Shown here: in pieces, positions 10,413 to 21,167 of the stretch
Numbering within the stretch: position 1 is the stretch's first letter
How the letters are laid out: every line of letters starts with the position of its first letter
Assembly: GCA_015143295.1 (NCBI GenBank)
Contig: CM026553.1
Span: forward strand, 1,612,001-1,676,000
DNA length: 64,000 nucleotides
Reading direction: 5' to 3'
Origin: Tetracentron sinense
Lineage: Eukaryota > Streptophyta > Magnoliopsida > Trochodendrales > Trochodendraceae
Notes under the pieces: generated by a model
The model's input: only the letters and a program-made list of their open reading frames with translations
Databases searched by the model: none
Told to the model about the DNA's origin: nothing
Position numbers and translations under genes: made by a program

Positions 10413-13400
10413 TCATTCAAACAACTCGGGGTGCTTCGCCTTGACTTCGGCCTCACGTTCCCACGTAGCCTCTTCTCGAGCGTGATGTTGCCATTGCACG
10501 AGAACTAGCGGAATAGTCTTGTTGCGAAGTACTTGGTCTCTTCGATCCAAAATATGAACCGGCTTCTCAACCAAAGTGAGATCCTCTCGAATCTCAACCG
10601 GATCAAGCTCGATGACGTGAGAAGGATCCGGGATGTACTTCCGAAGCTGGGAGATATGAAACACGTTGTGGACCGCCGCCATGTGAGTGGGCAAAGCAAC
10701 ACGGTAAGCCACCTCGCCAACTCGAGTAATGATCTCGAACGGACCCACATATCTCGGGCTAAGCTTGCCTCTCTTCCCGAATCGCATAACACCTTTGGTC
10801 GGTGAAATCCTTACAAACACAAAATCACCGACTCGGAATTCAAGATCCCTCCTTCGGTTGTCGGCATAGCTTTTCTGTCTATCTTGTGCGGTCTTTAACC
10901 TCTCCCGGATAAGCTTGACCCTATCCGCGGTTTGTTCAATTAACTCGGGGCCTAAAATCTTTCTTTCTCCCACTTCATCCCAATACAACGGGGATCTACA
11001 ACTCCTTCCGTACAAAGCCTCGAAAGGCGCCATTTGTATGCTTTCTTGATAACTATTGTTGTAAGCGAATTCCACCAAAGGTAGGTGATCTTCCCAACTT
11101 CCCTTGAAGTCTAGCATACATGCTCGGAGCATATCTTCAATAACCTGATTCACCCTCTCGGTTTGCCCGTCGGTCTGTGGGTGGAAAGCTGTGCTAAAGT
11201 CTAATCGGGAGCCCATTGCACCTTGAAAACTTTTCCAAAACCTGGATGTGAATCTTGGGTCTCTATCCGACACAATACTCACTGGCACCCCATGCAATCG
11301 GACTATTTCTTTGATGTATAGTTCTGCTAACTGGTTGGAGTTGAATGTAGTCCGGTATGGTAAGAAATGAGCGGACTTCGTGAGTCTATCAATAACTACC
11401 CATATAGCATCGGTCTTCTTGACCGTCTTTGGCAATCCCACGATGAAGTCCATAGAGATATGTTCCCATTTCCACTCGGGAATAGGGAGAGACTGCAAAA
11501 GACCCGCTGGTCTCAAATGCTCTGCTTTCACCTGTTGGCATACCAAACACCGTGCCACATACTCCGCAACCTCCCTCTTCATGTTTCGCCACCAAAAGTG
11601 ACTCTTGAGGTTCCGGTACATCTTTGTCCCCCCGGGATGCACTGTATACTTAGACCGGTGAGCTTCGTCCATAATCTCTCTCCGAAGGTCTGCATTGGCT
11701 GGGACACAAAGCCTTCCCTTGAATGTAATAGCACCTCGGCTAGTGAGAGAGAAGTCCGTACTACCCTTGGCCACTTCCTTATCCCGGAAAGCCAACAAGT
11801 CAGTGTCTGTGGCTTGATACTCCTGGATCAAGTCTATAAGGTACGACCGAACTGTAACATTTGCCAAAACCGGACTGCGGACAGAATCGTTCACACTGAT
11901 GTCTAGATTTGCCAAATCGTCTAACAGTCTCCATTCCCGCACCAACATGTGAGCCAACAACCCCGATGGTTTCCTACTCAGAGCGTCTGCCACCACATTT
12001 GCTTTTCCCGGGTGATATTGGATAGTGCACTCGTAGTCCTTTAAGAACTCAATCCAACGCCGTTGTCGTAAGTTTAACTCTTTTTGGGAAAAGAGATACT
12101 TGAGGCTCTTGTGGTCCGTGTACACATAGAACTCCACCCCGTACAGATAATGTCGCCAAATTTTAAGTGCAAACACGACCGCCGCAAGCTCCAAGTCGTG
12201 AGTGGGGTAGTTCTTTTCATGCTCTTTCAACTGCCTTGATGCATAGGCAATGACTTTCTTGTGTTGCATTAGGACACACCCGAGTCCGACGTGCGAGGCA
12301 TCACTATACACCTCATACCCAAAAGGTCCAGATGGCACAGTAAGGACAGGGGCTGTGGTGAGGCGTTTCTTCAACTCTTGGAAACTTACTTCACATCGGT
12401 CACTCCAACTGAACTTTGCACTTTTTCTTGTCAAGTAGGTGAGAGGTGCAGCCAAACTGGAGAATCCCTCCACAAATCTCCGGTAGTAGCCTGCCAATCC
12501 GAGGAAACTACGTATCTCCGTGACGCTCTTGGGCCTCTCCCAACTCATGACTGCCTCAACCTTGGCTGGATCTACCGAAATGCCCTCGGCCGACACCACG
12601 TGTCCAAGAAATGCGACCTTCTCTAACCAGAACTCGCACTTACTCAATTTGGCATATAGCCTATGCTCTCTCAACATCTCTAGAGCAAGGCGGAGGTCTC
12701 GCGCGTGATCTTCCCGTGTCTGGGAATACACCAAAATGTCATCAATGAATACAATCACGCATCGATCCAAGTAAGATCGGAACACCCGGTTCATCAAATC
12801 CATGAATGCCGCCGGTGCATTCGTCAGCCCAAAAGGCATGACAAGGAACTCGTAATGCCCATACCGAGTCCTGAAGGCCGTCTTCGGAACATCTTCCGCC
12901 TTGATCCTTAATTGATGATACCCCGATCTAAGATCAATTTTGGAGAAGAATCTCGCTCCCTTCAGTTGGTCGAACAAGTCATCGATCCTTGGCAAGGGAT
13001 AACGATTCTTGATAGTTACCTTGTTCAACTGACGGTAGTCTATACACATTCTCATCGACCCGTCTTTCTTCTTTACAAAAAGGACCGGAGCTCCCCACGG
13101 TGACACACTTGGTTGGATGAAACCAAGTTGTTGTAACTCCTCAATTTGCTTCTTCAATTCTTCAAGCTCTATCGGGGCCATTCTATATGGGGCTCTTGAA
13201 ATTGGAGCGGTGCCCGGAGTAAGCTCTATAGCGAACTCAATCTCCCGATTCGGAGGTAACCCGGGAAGTTCCTCCGGAAACACGTCCAAGAAATCACTCA
13301 CGACCGGAATGGCCGAGGAGTTTTGTGCTTCTAGGTTTGTTACACTCAAGGCTGCGAGGCGAGCAATGTCCCTCTCTCTTAATCCTCGGAAGTGAAAAGG

Positions 13401-13744
13401 CTTACCCCCTTCCGGCTTGAAATTCACCATCTTCTCAAAACACGCAACGTGCCCGTGATGGTTTGACAACCAATCCATCCCTAAGATGACATCAAAATCC
13501 AAGTCTTGAAAATCTAGGACGATGAGATCGGCTAACAGTTCATTCTCCCCCACTTGAACCACACTATCCCCGAATATCTTGTCCGTATCAACTGACTTGC
13601 CGAGTGGAGTTGCAATGGTCAACTCCTGCTTTAACGGAGTAGCCTCAGTCAAAAATCCCTTTGCGAAACTAGGCGACACAAAGGAGTGAGTGGATCCTGT
13701 GTCGATCAACACTCGGGCAAGACATTCGTTCACTAACAAAGCGC
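10413..13744 (-). CDS. Pol polyprotein (PR-RT-RNaseH-INT-chromodomain), exon 2 of gag-pol
   Basis: This 1,108-residue open frame (counted from the TTG at 13739) encodes the full pol. Protease has DTG at 13-15. RT carries KIDL near 269 and FIDD at 331-334. RNase H shows D480, E517, D542 and D585. Integrase has an HHCC finger (H694, H701, C731, C734) and catalytic D764, D825, E861 with the usual 35-residue D-E spacing. A chromodomain-like tail (about 1052-1105) ends in KHPELFE. It has no good ATG of its own; the first codons are reached by joining across the intron-like interval 13745-13876, which gives [15 protein letters not shown] without a break. The predicted Gag-Pol is about 1,522 residues. 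No inactivating change seen. Confidence 0.93.
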
Positions 13745-13876
13745 CTGTGCGATTAAGTGACTACTATTAGTAGATTTCAAACAACAAGCATCATACATAG
13801 GTAACCCTTAGTATAGAAACTCACAAAGCAAACCATAGAAATTTTACACAATTTAAATTCTAGAATTCGTGCGTAC
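13745..13876 (-). other. Candidate 132-bp spliceosomal intron between gag and pol
   Basis: In minus sense the donor is CAAG|GTACGCACGA and the acceptor is ATCGCACAG|GC. A TACTAAT branch-point match lies about 22 bases before the acceptor, and the interval is AT-rich as plant introns are. Splicing joins gag to pol in frame; unspliced RNA adds THEF and stops at 13860. The diverged element at 48474 has the same donor and the same join (51904-52040). Confidence 0.78.
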
Positions 13877-15113
13877 CTTGCACGACATCGTCGGATGCAC
13901 GTGCGTCTCTCTCGGATAAAGCAAAGACTCGGCCCTGTGTGGCTGGGCGAGGAGGCCGGGTAGACTGTGAGGCCCTCGAAGCCTGAGAAGAGCTAGGCTG
14001 AGATGTCTGCCTAACCGGGGGCCTGCTCCCTGAAGACTGAGTTGGCAATTGACGCCGGGGACAATCTCTGACCATGTGGCCTTGGTCACCACAATGAAAG
14101 CAACTTCCTGAAACTCTCCGGCATTCTCCCGCTGGATGCCTCCTCCCACAAAGAGTGCAAACATCATGCAAATAGGAGGAAGGAGCATATCCCGTAGCCT
14201 GAGTAACTGCGGGGCGAGGAGCATATGAGGTAGCCGGGCGAAAGGCCGGTGGAGCAAAAGAGTGAGGGGCCTGTGGTGCCGAATACATCCTCTGTGACTG
14301 AGCCGGCCCTGCGGACTGATACAAGCTAGTCCTTGCCCTTTTCTCCCCTGAACTACTTGACTGTCCTTTCTCCATTCCTCTTCTCTTAAAGAACTCTTCG
14401 GAATTCGACTCGGCCAACAATGCCTTGTCCACAACTTCTGAATATGTCTCATGTCGGAACATCGAGACACGATCCTTGAGGTAGGCCTTCAACCCCCTCT
14501 CGAATTTCCGGGCCTTCATAGCCTCGGTCGCTATCATGTGTGGAGCAAATCGAGATAGCTCCGAAAATTTGGCTTCATAAGCCGCTACGGACATATTACC
14601 TTGCTCCAAGGTAATGAATTCGACTTCCATCTTTTCTTTTATCCCGATTGGGAAGTACTTCTTGTTGAAAACCTCCAAGAATTCCTCCCAAGTCCAATCT
14701 TGACCTTGCCGGGTCAACTCTCGGGTCCGAAGTGCAGACTTCCACCAATGATCGGCCTCGCCTTCAAGCATAAAGGCGGCCCATGTGACCCTTTCCACTT
14801 CAGTAGGTGCTAATACCGAGAATATCTTCTCAAGTTGCCGGATCCAACCCTCGGCAACAAGTGGATCAATGCTTCCACAAAAAGTTGGAGGCCTCATCCT
14901 CCGAAAAGCTTCTATCCCGGCTTGGGCTCGGTTAGGAGGAGCCGGTATGAGTGCCGCATTAGGCGGAGTGGCCGGTTGCCTTGCCGCCAACATAGCCAAG
15001 GTCCCGGCTATGGATGCGAATGCTTGGGCAAAATCGGGTTGATCATCACCCGATGGAGCATCACCTCCATTACCCCTCGTGTTGTACCCGCGACCCCGGG
15101 TATTGCGTCTCAT
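13860..15113 (-). CDS. Gag polyprotein of intact chromovirus
   Basis: The ATG at 15113 starts MRRNTRG, matching the start of every related gag here; an in-frame ATG lies seven codons upstream at 15134. The capsid region includes AFRRMRPPTFCGS, EGEADHWWKS and LEQGNMSVAAYEAKF. A serine- and proline-rich linker leads to two zinc fingers: CX2CX3HX4C (C326, C329, H333, C338, counted from 15134) and a canonical CCHC knuckle (C345-C358). It ends QGTHEF*, the last four residues coming from intron-retaining RNA. Gag should form the particle in the cytoplasm and package RNA. About 417 residues, intact. Confidence 0.92.
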   Translation of the reverse strand: MRRNTRGRGYNTRGNGGDAPSGDDQPDFAQAFASIAGTLAMLAARQPATPPNAALIPAPPNRAQAGIEAFRRMRPPTFCGSIDPLVAEGWIRQLEKIFSVLAPTEVERVTWAAFMLEGEADHWWKSALRTRELTRQGQDWTWEEFLEVFNKKYFPIGIKEKMEVEFITLEQGNMSVAAYEAKFSELSRFAPHMIATEAMKARKFERGLKAYLKDRVSMFRHETYSEVVDKALLAESNSEEFFKRRGMEKGQSSSSGEKRARTSLYQSAGPAQSQRMYSAPQAPHSFAPPAFRPATSYAPRPAVTQATGYAPSSYLHDVCTLCGRRHPAGECRRVSGSCFHCGDQGHMVRDCPRRQLPTQSSGSRPPVRQTSQPSSSQASRASQSTRPPRPATQGRVFALSERDARASDDVVQGTHEF

Positions 15114-15425
15114 GATTTCTCCTGAGAACGACAATACAACATGAGTCTAACTTGGATACACAATTAGTACAAATTTCGCAATTCACTTAATACATATTCA
15201 TCAAGCACATTTAATAAGTACAACACAAATAATGTACACATGGTATATAACACAATAGCATAACATACAATCCGTGTTCCTAGCGTAGGACTCTATGTTC
15301 GGTTGAAGTTCAACCCATTTTGACTAAGACTAACTTGTTAGTCTATACTTGGAATACAACTCTCTAAGGTGATTCTAATGCCTTGTTCAATCATCTAAGT
15401 GACCCTAGGGACTCTAATGCCTAGG

Positions 15426-15437
15426 GCTCTGATACCA
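15426..15437 (-). other. Primer-binding site of intact chromovirus
   Basis: On the minus strand this is TGGTATCAGAGC, a few bases inside the 5' LTR. It is a Met-tRNA primer site. Confidence 0.93.
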
Positions 15438-15441
15438 CTTC

Positions 15442-17914
15442 TGTCACGCCCCAAAATACCCCCTAGGAGTTAAGGGATACTTTAGAGGTAACTACGTGTA
15501 CCTGCCAAACCATCCTGTAATGCAAGAGGCTAAACATAATATAATTCAGTGAAAATCAGAGCGCGGAAACTAAACATAAGTGCGGAAGCATAAGCCAACT
15601 TTTCTTTTCTTCTATAACTCCAAATAGTATTCCAAGTTAACATATACCAAAATACAATCAAAGTAAAGGTGGACATGCCCACCTATCAAAATACAAAAAG
15701 GAACTCTCTAACCCTCTCCTCTCAACAGTAGTCGAGGTATGGCCACACATCCAAGTCCCCATCCTCCTGAGACTGCCATGGGATAGGTGGCTCCCTCTCC
15801 TCTACATACTCCTCCTCGACCCAAGGCTCGGGGTCGAGGACATCCACAGTACCTGCCGACATAAAAGTACGGCTGAGCATGGAATACTCAGCGAGTACAA
15901 ACTACTTGCTAACCATAACAATAGCGAAAGCATAACAACAGTGAGCAATACAAGATATTAATTTAAAGCAATAGTGAAAGCATAAGATACATAGCCATAT
16001 CTTGACATGCGTGTATGAATGCAAAAACCTCGGTAAAACTCATGTCTCGGAAACCCTTTTCGTGTCTCGGTCAAATCATGTATATGTGTCGTGTCTTGTC
16101 TTGTATTTCATGTCTTGATTTGTTCTTGACTTGTATACTTGTGAGCCAGAGGCTAGCACCCTTCCTTGGGCTACCAACCTCCTTGTCATGTTCTTGTTCC
16201 ATTTCTCTTGTGAGCCAGAGGCTAGCACCCTTCCTGGGGCTACCAACCTCCTTGTCATGTTCTTGTTTCATTTCACTTGTGAGCCAGAGGCTAGCACCCT
16301 TCCTTGGGCTACCAACCTCCTTGTCATGTTCTTGTTCCGTTTCTCTTGTGAGCCAGAGGCTAGCACCCTTCCTGGGGCTACCAACCTCCTTGTCATGTTC
16401 TCTCTTGCAATTCACTTGTGAGCCAGAGGCTAGCACCCTTCCTTGGGCTACCAACCTCCTTGTCATGTTCTTGTTCCGTTTCTCTTGTGAGCCAGAGGCT
16501 AGCACCCTTCCTGGGGCTACCAACCTCCTTGTCATGTTCTTGTTTCATCATATACAAATACAATCTTGGAAAACCCGGTTTCATGCATGCATGCGTGCTT
16601 GTGTGCTTGTCAATGGTGGTAATCATGATGACATACTTAAAAGGGGCGGATCACATGACTATGGCATTTCAATCCTTAACATAGTGGTATGAAAGCTTAG
16701 GCAACATATAGCACATTTGAGCAATTTATCATTTCTAAGAACATTTACACAATTTCTATTTCCATTTTCTTCATTAATTCCATTTATCCCTTGTTTAGTC
16801 ATTTTATCAAACACCCGGTGGGCCACATTTCTTAGTCCTTCCATTTCCCTTATTTAGTGCGTATTTTTCATCAAGACATCAAGGTACATTTGTTATTTGT
16901 AAAGTGCCCATCTTCCATTTTCCATTTCACACATCACACAACATCCATACGGCATCCAATCGCCTCAATCGACATCTCATCCACACATCCATACCTTTTT
17001 CTTTATCTTGTTTATATTTAGTGGAGATGATACATTTTATAAGGAAGTAAACATACTACCAAGAGTCACATTTCACAATAGAAAATCTAGACTATTGCTA
17101 AAGAAAGTTAGTAGAGTGTACTAACCTTGAATCAAGGCTTGATCCTTAGTAGAAACCTTGATTGAAGCTCCAACTTGCAAGAAGAAAGATCCTTGCTTGA
17201 AGAAGGCTTAGTGTGGGGAAAACAACCTTGAAGTTGCCGTAGAAAACGCTGCCCTACCTTGGAGAAGGAGTCCCACACGAACTTGAGGTTGGATTTTCGA
17301 AATCCAAGCTTTTAGGGATGCTCTTGGGGTGCTTAAACCATTGATCTTACTCTCAAATGGAAAGGGGGTTTTGGAACCCTAGTTTCTTCTCCCTCTCTCT
17401 CAAATATCCCTAAGTGTTGTAAGTGAGGCCTCAAAGGGTCGAGCAAACCCTTATGGGTAAGGGTTTAACACCCAAAAGACGAAAAAGCCCTTAATGAAAA
17501 TTCTGAAAAACACGAAGACCGAGCGATCGGTGGTTATGACCGATCGATCGGTTGCCTACCGAGCGATCGGTGTTTATGACCGATCGACCGGTCAAAAACT
17601 CACTCTCTGGAAAATTTCCCCATACAAAATTTCTGACCGTGCGATAGCTACCGATCGATCGGTTATGGACCGATCGATCGCTGACTGGACCGAGCGATCG
17701 GTCTTCTGTATGTCTGGACTGTTTTGACCATATCTTTTGACTCGCTCGTCGGATTTCGACGATTCAACTTGCGTTGGGTTCGTCTTTCGAAAACGCACAT
17801 TTCTGACGTTTCGGAATTTCCGATTTCTCCCTTATTTATTAATTAGACTACAAAAACGGCCAATTAGCTACGAATGTGCTATTCATTAAGGATGAAAAAG
17901 TCCGGGGTGCTACA
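15442..17914 (-). repeat. 5' LTR of intact chromovirus
   Basis: It is 2,473 bp, the same length as 7830-10302 and offset by exactly 7,612 bases, and all compared blocks are identical. It is flanked on the right by the TSD GGTAG at 17915-17919, after which the copia sequence resumes. It drives transcription leftward. Its repeats are at 16138-16552 (69-bp array) and 17515-17713 (palindromes). Confidence 0.95.
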
Positions 17915-17919
17915 GGTAG

Positions 17920-18291
17920 TACTCAAGTTATGAGATGCTTTGAAGTACTTATTACTATTGAGTCTAACATTCTGGATAGTCCTTCTAAGTCATGATGCAT
18001 GGATTCTGGATCCACTATACACGTTTGTAATTGTTTGCAGGGGTTCAAGGAAATCAGAAAGCCGACCAAACAGGAGCGGAAGCTTAAAGTTGGCTCCGGT
18101 GCAAATGTTACAGTGAAGTCAATCGGCTTGTTTACTCTTTATTTACCTAATGGAAAGACATTAATATTAAAAGATTGCTTTTATGTACCTTCTGCACATC
18201 GTAATTTAATTTCAATATCTGGACTATTACATTATGGAATCTCTATCGTTTTTAATTCAATTGCTAAAATTAAGAAAGATGGACTGGTCTT
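17920..18291 (+). pseudogene. Ty1/copia protease region (element continues)
   Basis: The copia reading resumes after the chromovirus. MDSGSTIHVCN at 17999 is the copia protease active site, and LKVGSGANVTV, LKDCFYVPSAHRNLISI and LLHYGISIVFN are typical of the protease to pre-integrase link. It is cut at 18291 by a solo LTR; GTCTT (18287-18291) is duplicated at 21168-21172. Confidence 0.88.
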
Positions 18292-21167
18292 TGTAACGAC
18301 CCGGAATTTTAATAAAATAAAATTATACGTTTATGGGTTCTTAACTGAGGTTGATTAGTTAAGTATTTTTTAAATTTGTGGAAAATCAGGTTTGAAGGCG
18401 AGGAGTTTCACCTTGGGCGTTGATCTTTTTCCCGAACGTGTTGGTAGTGTCCGTTTTGCCCCTAGACGTCTCGAAAAGCGTGAAAGGAGTAAAATCCCTC
18501 TTCATCTCTTCTTTTTTCTCTTATTTAAGCTACTCTAATTATGTGGAATGATTAGGTGATATTATGTGTGGATGAAAAAAAGGTCAGAGACCTTATGAAT
18601 GATGTATGGATGGGATGAATGGGAGTGAAAATAGAGTAGAGGGACGGAGCCCTCGGTTTCGGGCTGTTTCTAGCTCGGAATTTAGGCTTAGTGTGATTTG
18701 CGATAGATCGCAGGGGAAGTGCGATCGATCGCAGGTGCGATCGACCGCAGGAAGTTATGAGAGCCTGACTGGGCTTCTATATGTCTGATGTCATGTGATG
18801 TTTGTTTTAAGGCAATGGTAGGTCCATTGGCCTGGTAAAAGTCCCACCTCGGGACAACCTTTGTGTATGATGTGATATTGTTGGGACATGGTAAGGCGAT
18901 GGAATGGTCCATCGGCCGAGTAATGTTCCACATCGGAACGGTATACCATCGGACTTGGTACACGGGCGTGAGGCCCAACTGGTTCAATTATTCAAGCAGG
19001 GCTTGAATAGTTGGGGATTTCCTATGGTTAGGAAACTTAACCTACGTGAAATGTTGTCTGTGGTCCCTCTTTGGCTAGGTCTGGAGAGGCGGTATCTATT
19101 ACGAGCCCGGGTTCCTCCGTGACTAATAGTCGGGAGAGTTAGGACGACATTGGGCCATGGGCTCAAGGTTCGATTTGGGTCTATGTACCCAGTGATGTAT
19201 TAAGTTTACGAACTCAATGATGTTACCTTGAGGGGGCATTGGCCTATATCGGCAAGTATGCACCCAACAGATGTTGTGATGATATATGATGGTAGCTGTC
19301 AGAGGTGTTGTGCCTGACAGGATTTGATGTCAGAGGTGTTGTACCAGATAGGATTTGATGTCAGAGGTGTTGTGCCTGGCAGAGGTTAATGTCAGAGGTG
19401 TTATGCCTGGTAGAAGTTAATGTCAGAGGTGTTATGCCTGACAGAGGTTAATGTCAGATACGATTTGATGTTAGAGGTGTTTCATGGTTATCAGATGGGT
19501 GTTCCTGACATGTTAGATGTGTTGTACCTGGCAGATCAGATGTGTTCCTGGTAATCAGATGTGTTTCCTGACAAGAGTGTCATGTCAGAGGTGTTATGCC
19601 TGACAGAGTGATATGTCAGATGTGTACCTGATAGACAGGTGTTTCCTGATGGTCAGGTGTTTCCTGTTAATCAGAGGTGCGTCCTTGACTTTTCAGATGA
19701 GTTTCATTTTCCTGACAGGTTGGATGGGTGTCCTGGCTATCAGATGTGTATCTTGGCTGATCAGATATGTATCATGACAACCAGATGTGTATCCTGGTGA
19801 TCAGATGTGTTTCCTGACAAATGTGGTTGTGTGTGTTGGTGTTCCTACAGATCAAAAAATAGAAAGTAATATGTCAGAGGTGTTGTGCCTGACAGGATTT
19901 GATGTCAGAGGTGTTTCCTGGTTATTAGATGGGTGTTCCTGGTATGTTAGATGTGTTATTCCTAGCAGGTCAGATGTGTTTCCTGACAAGGGTGTCATGT
20001 CAGAGGTGTTATGCCTGACAGAGTGATATGTCAGATGTGTACCTGATAGACAGGTGTTTCCTGATGGTCAGTTGTTTCCTGGTGGTCAGGTGTTTCCTGT
20101 TAGTCAGAGGTGCGTCCCTGGCTTGTCAGATGAGTTTCATTTTCCTGACAGGTTGGATGGGTTTCCTGGCTATCAGATGTGTGTCCTGGCTGATCAGATG
20201 TGTATCCTGGCAATCAGATGTGTATCCTTGCAATCAGATGTGTTTCCTAACAAATGTGGTTGTGTGTGTTGGTGTTACCATAGAGGGAAAATATAAAGTA
20301 ATTGTCAGAGGTGTTCCTGACAGAGTGTGATATGTCAGAGGTGTTGTTCCTGACAGAGTGTGATACGTCAGAAGTGTTGTTCCTGACAGAGTGTGATGTA
20401 TCAGAAGTATTGTTCCTGGCAGTTATCGGGTGAAGACCCGGGTTATGTGTAGAATATGATGATTTAAGGATTAATTGGGTCGACATACCCAATGATTGGT
20501 TATAATCGGGAAAAGTCCCGATTGGTTGATAATTGAGTTTGTGGACTCATGGATAGAGGTTTTACACGGGCGAATGCCCAGTCGATCGAGTCTATGGACT
20601 CAAGGATAAAGCATGAGCGGTTATCTGAAACGGTAACCTGGTGTCATGGACAATAACTGGATGAATTTGACAACTTGGAGGTCGGGAACCTCGAAGATGG
20701 TTAGATAGCCCTGAGTGACCTCGGGTCACAAATTACGATATTATTATTCTGCATATTATTATAATATGAGAATTGTATTGTACTACTATATCATTATTGA
20801 TGAATGTTATTATGTGGAAAATTGTTTAGATGGGCTGTAGATTTTGCTGGGCTATATGGCTCACTCCTTCATCTTATGTCTTCAGATTCTGGAGCGATTG
20901 TAGATTGGCAAGAAGCTATGCTTGATAGAGTCTGGAAAGTGTTCCGGCGCAGTTGCGGCGCCAAAGTAAGGACTACTGTAGCCAGTGAGGTATCACATTT
21001 GCTTATGATGGGTTATTGTGATGACCAGTTGTTATTGCTTATGTAAGTTCATAAGAAAAGTTTAAAATTTTGGCATTTTCGCGGGTAAAGTCTTTCGATG
21101 CGTGGTTATGACGAACGGGCACGTGTCTCAGAACTTGACTCCTTAGGCACGGGTTCGGGGTGTCACA
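18292..21167 (+). mobile_element. Solo LTR, 2,876 bp, TSD GTCTT
   Basis: It is bounded by TGTAACGACCCGG and GGGGTGTCACA, with GTCTT on both sides and no internal coding, so it is a solo LTR left by recombination between two LTRs. It has GCGATCGATCGC-type palindromes at 18697-18752, a possible TATA near 18775 and a large degenerate array at 19290-20425. It is unlike the chromovirus LTRs in sequence; lineage unknown. Small open frames inside are repeat artefacts. Confidence 0.88.
19290..20425 (+). repeat. Degenerate hairpin-type tandem array in solo LTR
   Basis: The repeating phrase is GTCAGAGGTGTTGTGCCTGAC and variants, spaced roughly 30 bases. Many units carry GTCAG...CTGAC, or a GTCAG...CTGAT wobble form. 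A longer segment is duplicated: about 19567-19870 recurs at about 19982-20300, an offset near 415 bp. Confidence 0.85.

Larger units (their letters stand above)
7830..17914 (-). mobile_element. Intact Ty3/gypsy chromovirus (Tekay/Del-like), 10,085 bp
   Basis: The element is complete on the minus strand: 5' LTR 15442-17914, PBS 15426-15437, gag 13860-15113, intron-like interval 13745-13876, pol 10413-13744, polypurine tract 10303-10319, 3' LTR 7830-10302. The TSD is GGTAG on both sides. Both LTRs are 2,473 bp and I saw no difference between them, so insertion was recent. Gag and pol are open with catalytic residues present, so it could be mobile. A C-terminal chromodomain-like segment and the long LTRs suggest the Tekay/Del clade, which I did not test phylogenetically. 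Confidence 0.93.

Noticed and set aside
20028..20330. Possible membrane protein frame
   Set aside because: It is the CAGATGTGT/TTTCCTG tandem repeat read through; composition is a repeat artefact.
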